From: Actinomycetota bacterium
GTDB taxonomy: Bacteria > Actinomycetota > Actinomycetes > S36-B12 > UBA5976
Assembly: GCA_009704345.1 (NCBI GenBank)
Contig: WLEH01000061.1
Coordinates: forward strand, 1-6,627
Length of the DNA stretch: 6,627 nucleotides
Direction of reading: 5' to 3'
Under the pieces are notes generated by a model. The model was given only the letters and a program-made list of their open reading frames with translations, searched no databases and had not been told where the DNA came from. Both the position numbers and the translations under genes were made by a program. Shown piece after piece: positions 5,529 through 6,627 of this stretch (the first letter of the stretch is position 1; the number at the start of each line of letters is the position of its first letter).

Positions 5529-6224
5529 ATGAGTTCCGATAACAAAATGCAAACAATTGCCACTAAGATAGGCCTTTTCCTCAATGGGCTGTCCCATAAA
5601 TCAAAGATGGAATCGGTCTATAGGGTATATGACCTGGGTGGATTCGCGCTGAATAGCCCGGATTTAATAGACGCGGCTATAAGATCTTCAATAGTCGGTG
5701 GTAACATCGAGGGACTGGAGTTTATTATGCGGGTATGTGATCCGACATATATAACTAGATTCACATACATTATTAGAGCCCGAGAAACCATGTATCGAGG
5801 GTCTCAGATGATGCGTTTCTTCTGGATGCCAATAATAGAACCATATATACCTATATGGTTACCAGATATGCGGGCTGAAATATTGGTGGAAACTCGGATC
5901 AAGATTCTGATCGACTATTTCATCAAAGACGAATACTATTTCAACACGGTTTTCGATGATAATGAAATGGATAACTATAGCTATGAAATACGATGTGAGT
6001 CCTTCGAGAAGATTTGGACTAAAGATGTGGAAGACTCGGTGAGATATCTGTTAGGTCTATATCCTATTTCCGTTGGGAAAGAGAGTGAAATGATGTACCT
6101 GCTACGAGAAGCAATAGAAACTAATATGAAATACTGGCAGTGCTATGGTATTCCGAAAAGAGAGTGTTATAAAAAAAGTGCGTATATACAAGCGTTTATA
6201 GACGATTGTATAGCATCGCGATAA
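5529..6224 (+). CDS. Hypothetical protein, 231 residues, helical
   Basis: I do not recognise the family. The protein is rich in Ile, Met, Tyr and Arg and looks mostly helical. A segment SPDLIDAAIRSSIVGGNIEGLEFIM (43-67) has the feel of a degenerate ankyrin-type or DUF4116-type helical pair. IEGLEFIMRVCDP (60-72) and VEDSVRYLLGLYP (167-179) share a hydrophobic-helix-then-proline pattern with the repeats of the protein at 1-818, so the two may be distant relatives. There are no membrane segments, no signal peptide and no clear catalytic motif. Composition returns to that of the rest of the window, so this is native to the genome. The first ATG is used; a second at residue 7 is possible. A TAAATTGA element lies 69 bases upstream. 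The stop codon lies inside a 19-base tandem repeat that forms a hairpin. Confidence 0.78.
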   Translation: MSSDNKMQTIATKIGLFLNGLSHKSKMESVYRVYDLGGFALNSPDLIDAAIRSSIVGGNIEGLEFIMRVCDPTYITRFTYIIRARETMYRGSQMMRFFWMPIIEPYIPIWLPDMRAEILVETRIKILIDYFIKDEYYFNTVFDDNEMDNYSYEIRCESFEKIWTKDVEDSVRYLLGLYPISVGKESEMMYLLREAIETNMKYWQCYGIPKRECYKKSAYIQAFIDDCIASR

Positions 6225-6253
6225 TCGTATAGCATCGCGATAATCGTATAGCG
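6205..6253. repeat. 19-base tandem repeat spanning the stop codon
   Basis: ATTGTATAGCATCGCGATA (6205-6223) is followed by ATCGTATAGCATCGCGATA (6224-6242) and a partial copy ATCGTATAGCG (6243-6253). The first unit encodes the last residues of the upstream protein (CIASR), and the stop TAA (6222-6224) straddles the unit junction. The copies differ at one base, so the duplication looks recent. Confidence 0.85.
6215..6241 (+). terminator. Hairpin formed by the duplicated palindrome at the stop codon
   Basis: Each repeat unit contains the self-complementary ATCGCGAT (6215-6222 and 6234-6241). The two copies can pair as a perfect eight-base stem with an eleven-base loop. The stop codon overlaps the left arm. 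Being symmetrical, it could end transcripts from both this gene and the convergent small gene at 6301-6441. Confidence 0.5.
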
Positions 6254-6300
6254 TTATGTTAGATATGCGCGAATGCGTATTCCGGTTAGATGTGCACGGC

Positions 6301-6441
6301 CTACTTCTTAGGTTGCGGCCGACATTTATCGCCGGTACATATTGGGGGTGCGCTGCATTTTCCGGCGGAAGATCCACCGGAAGATCCCCGGGTGACCGGA
6401 CACGAAGTAGTCGAGGTTTTTCTAGTCTGACTTGGATCCAT
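6301..6441 (-). CDS. Small cysteine-containing protein, 46 residues
   Basis: From the ATG at 6441 the minus strand encodes 46 residues with four cysteines (C14, C29, C35, C40), a Ser/Gly linker (19-27) and a basic end (RPQPKK). The frame can be extended to a GTG at 6489, but that start lies in AT-rich leader sequence, and the leader directly before the ATG looks like those of the other minus-strand genes. No family is recognised. C-x5-C-x4-C spacing near the end could bind a metal or form disulfides; small basic or cysteine-rich proteins are frequent in giant-virus particles, so a virion role is a guess. A competing plus-strand frame (6256-6471) lacks a plausible leader and runs over the AT-rich leader. 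It is convergent with the 231-residue gene. Shortness keeps confidence moderate. Confidence 0.45.
   Translation of the reverse strand: MDPSQTRKTSTTSCPVTRGSSGGSSAGKCSAPPICTGDKCRPQPKK
6363..6386. repeat. 12-base tandem repeat within the small cysteine gene
   Basis: CGGCGGAAGATC (6363-6374) is followed by CACCGGAAGATC (6375-6386), two bases different. On the minus strand this gives the Ser/Gly linker (GSSGGSSAG). It is another in-frame short duplication in a linker. Confidence 0.6.
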
Positions 6442-6482
6442 TTTAGTGGTATCTTCTATAAAAAATATTAAGTATTCTATAA
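6442..6482 (-). promoter_or_regulatory. AT-rich leader of the small cysteine gene, late-promoter-like
   Basis: On the minus strand the 41 bases before the ATG are very AT-rich, beginning with TTATAGAATACTTAATA and including TTTTTTATAG. Mimivirus late promoters are paired AT-rich tracts, so this could be one. No AAAATTGA is present. Supports the start at 6441 rather than at 6489. Confidence 0.3.
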
Positions 6483-6492
6483 CACTCACGTA

Positions 6493-6524
6493 TCATCCCA
6501 CGGGATAATCATCCCATAGGATAA
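6493..6524. repeat. 16-base tandem repeat spanning a stop codon
   Basis: TCATCCCACGGGATAA (6493-6508) is followed by TCATCCCATAGGATAA (6509-6524), two bases different. The minus-strand stop TGA of the edge gene is the first three bases of the second copy (6511-6509). The design parallels the 19-base repeat at 6205-6253. Confidence 0.75.
6500..6517 (-). terminator. Hairpin overlapping the stop codon of the right-edge gene
   Basis: On the minus strand ATGGGAT (6517-6511) pairs with ATCCCGT (6506-6500), seven pairs with one G-U, around the four-base loop GATT. The stop codon TGA lies across the left arm and loop. It is formed by pairing across the two repeat units. Confidence 0.45.
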
Positions 6525-6627
6525 TTAAACCGTAAATGATCCAGTAATTTTTTATCATTAGCGACGAATGCGTGAGCATAGAGACGTCCCGAGTTTTCCC
6601 GTATGACATCGCCGAAAGCGGTGCCAA
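6509..6627 (-). CDS. C-terminal fragment of an unidentified gene entering from the right edge
   Basis: One minus-strand frame is open from the window edge to TGA at 6511-6509, giving 38 residues beginning GTAFGDVIRENSGRLYAH and ending LRFNYPMG. The residue mix (charged, aromatic and hydrophobic in alternation) and codon choice look like real coding sequence. A second minus frame is also open (to 6493) but gives a less protein-like sequence. The stop sits in a hairpin and tandem repeat like that of the 231-residue gene, which favours the chosen frame. No family can be named from so short a piece. Confidence 0.4.
   Translation of the reverse strand, partial: GTAFGDVIRENSGRLYAHAFVANDKKLLDHLRFNYPMG

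Noticed and set aside
6102..6377. Minus-strand frame of 91 codons
   Set aside because: It runs antisense through the end of the 231-residue gene and the tandem repeat and has an Arg/Ser/Asn-rich shadow composition.
6256..6471. Plus-strand frame of 71 codons
   Set aside because: It overlaps the small cysteine gene antisense, ends in the AT-rich leader of that gene, and has no promoter-like leader of its own.

Overview
The window looks like a piece of a giant DNA virus of eukaryotes (Nucleocytoviricota), most likely from the Mimiviridae side of the phylum (Imitervirales). This is inferred from four things. Genes are tightly packed on both strands, are intronless and have no bacterial ribosome-binding sites. 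There is a replication-factor-C-type clamp-loader gene and a conserved giant-virus protein of unknown function. AAAATTGA-like elements, the Mimivirus early-promoter motif, lie 67 to 102 bases before four start codons. Small hairpins lie at or just after most stop codons, as in mimiviruses, where hairpins mark mRNA 3' ends.

Layout, left to right. Bases 1-818 (minus) hold a helical-repeat protein running off the left edge. Bases 902-1171 (minus) encode a small two-helix membrane protein. Bases 1234-2397 (minus) encode the conserved unknown protein, with a helical N-terminal half and an acidic, repeat-bearing C-terminal tail. Bases 2492-3289 (minus) encode the clamp-loader ATPase, whose Walker B glutamate is replaced by glycine. 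A divergent intergenic region (3290-3452) carries a 14-base perfect palindrome and promoter-like elements on both strands. Bases 3453-5426 (plus) hold a strikingly AT-rich gene for a HAD-like plus FkbM-methyltransferase fusion, probably for glycan modification and probably acquired. Bases 5529-6224 (plus) encode an unrecognised 231-residue protein. Bases 6301-6441 (minus) encode a likely 46-residue cysteine-containing protein, and 6509-6627 (minus) probably holds the C-terminus of a gene that continues past the right edge. No gap without a gene exceeds about 165 bases.

The most interesting layer is regulatory. Five intergenic or stop-codon regions can fold into hairpins, and a sixth (after the clamp loader) holds a weaker one further away. 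Two of the hairpins are built from fresh tandem duplications that contain the stop codon itself. In one place the right arm of a 3' hairpin is also the promoter-like element of the next gene. Promoter-like elements seem to split into an AAAATTGA class (helical-repeat, clamp-loader, HAD-FkbM and 231-residue genes) and a TATA/AT-rich class (membrane protein, small cysteine protein), which would fit early and late transcription.

The products suggest replication (clamp loader), virion or membrane structure (small membrane protein, perhaps the small cysteine protein), glycan decoration (HAD-FkbM fusion) and helical-repeat accessory proteins. Nothing in the sequence shows that they form one pathway.
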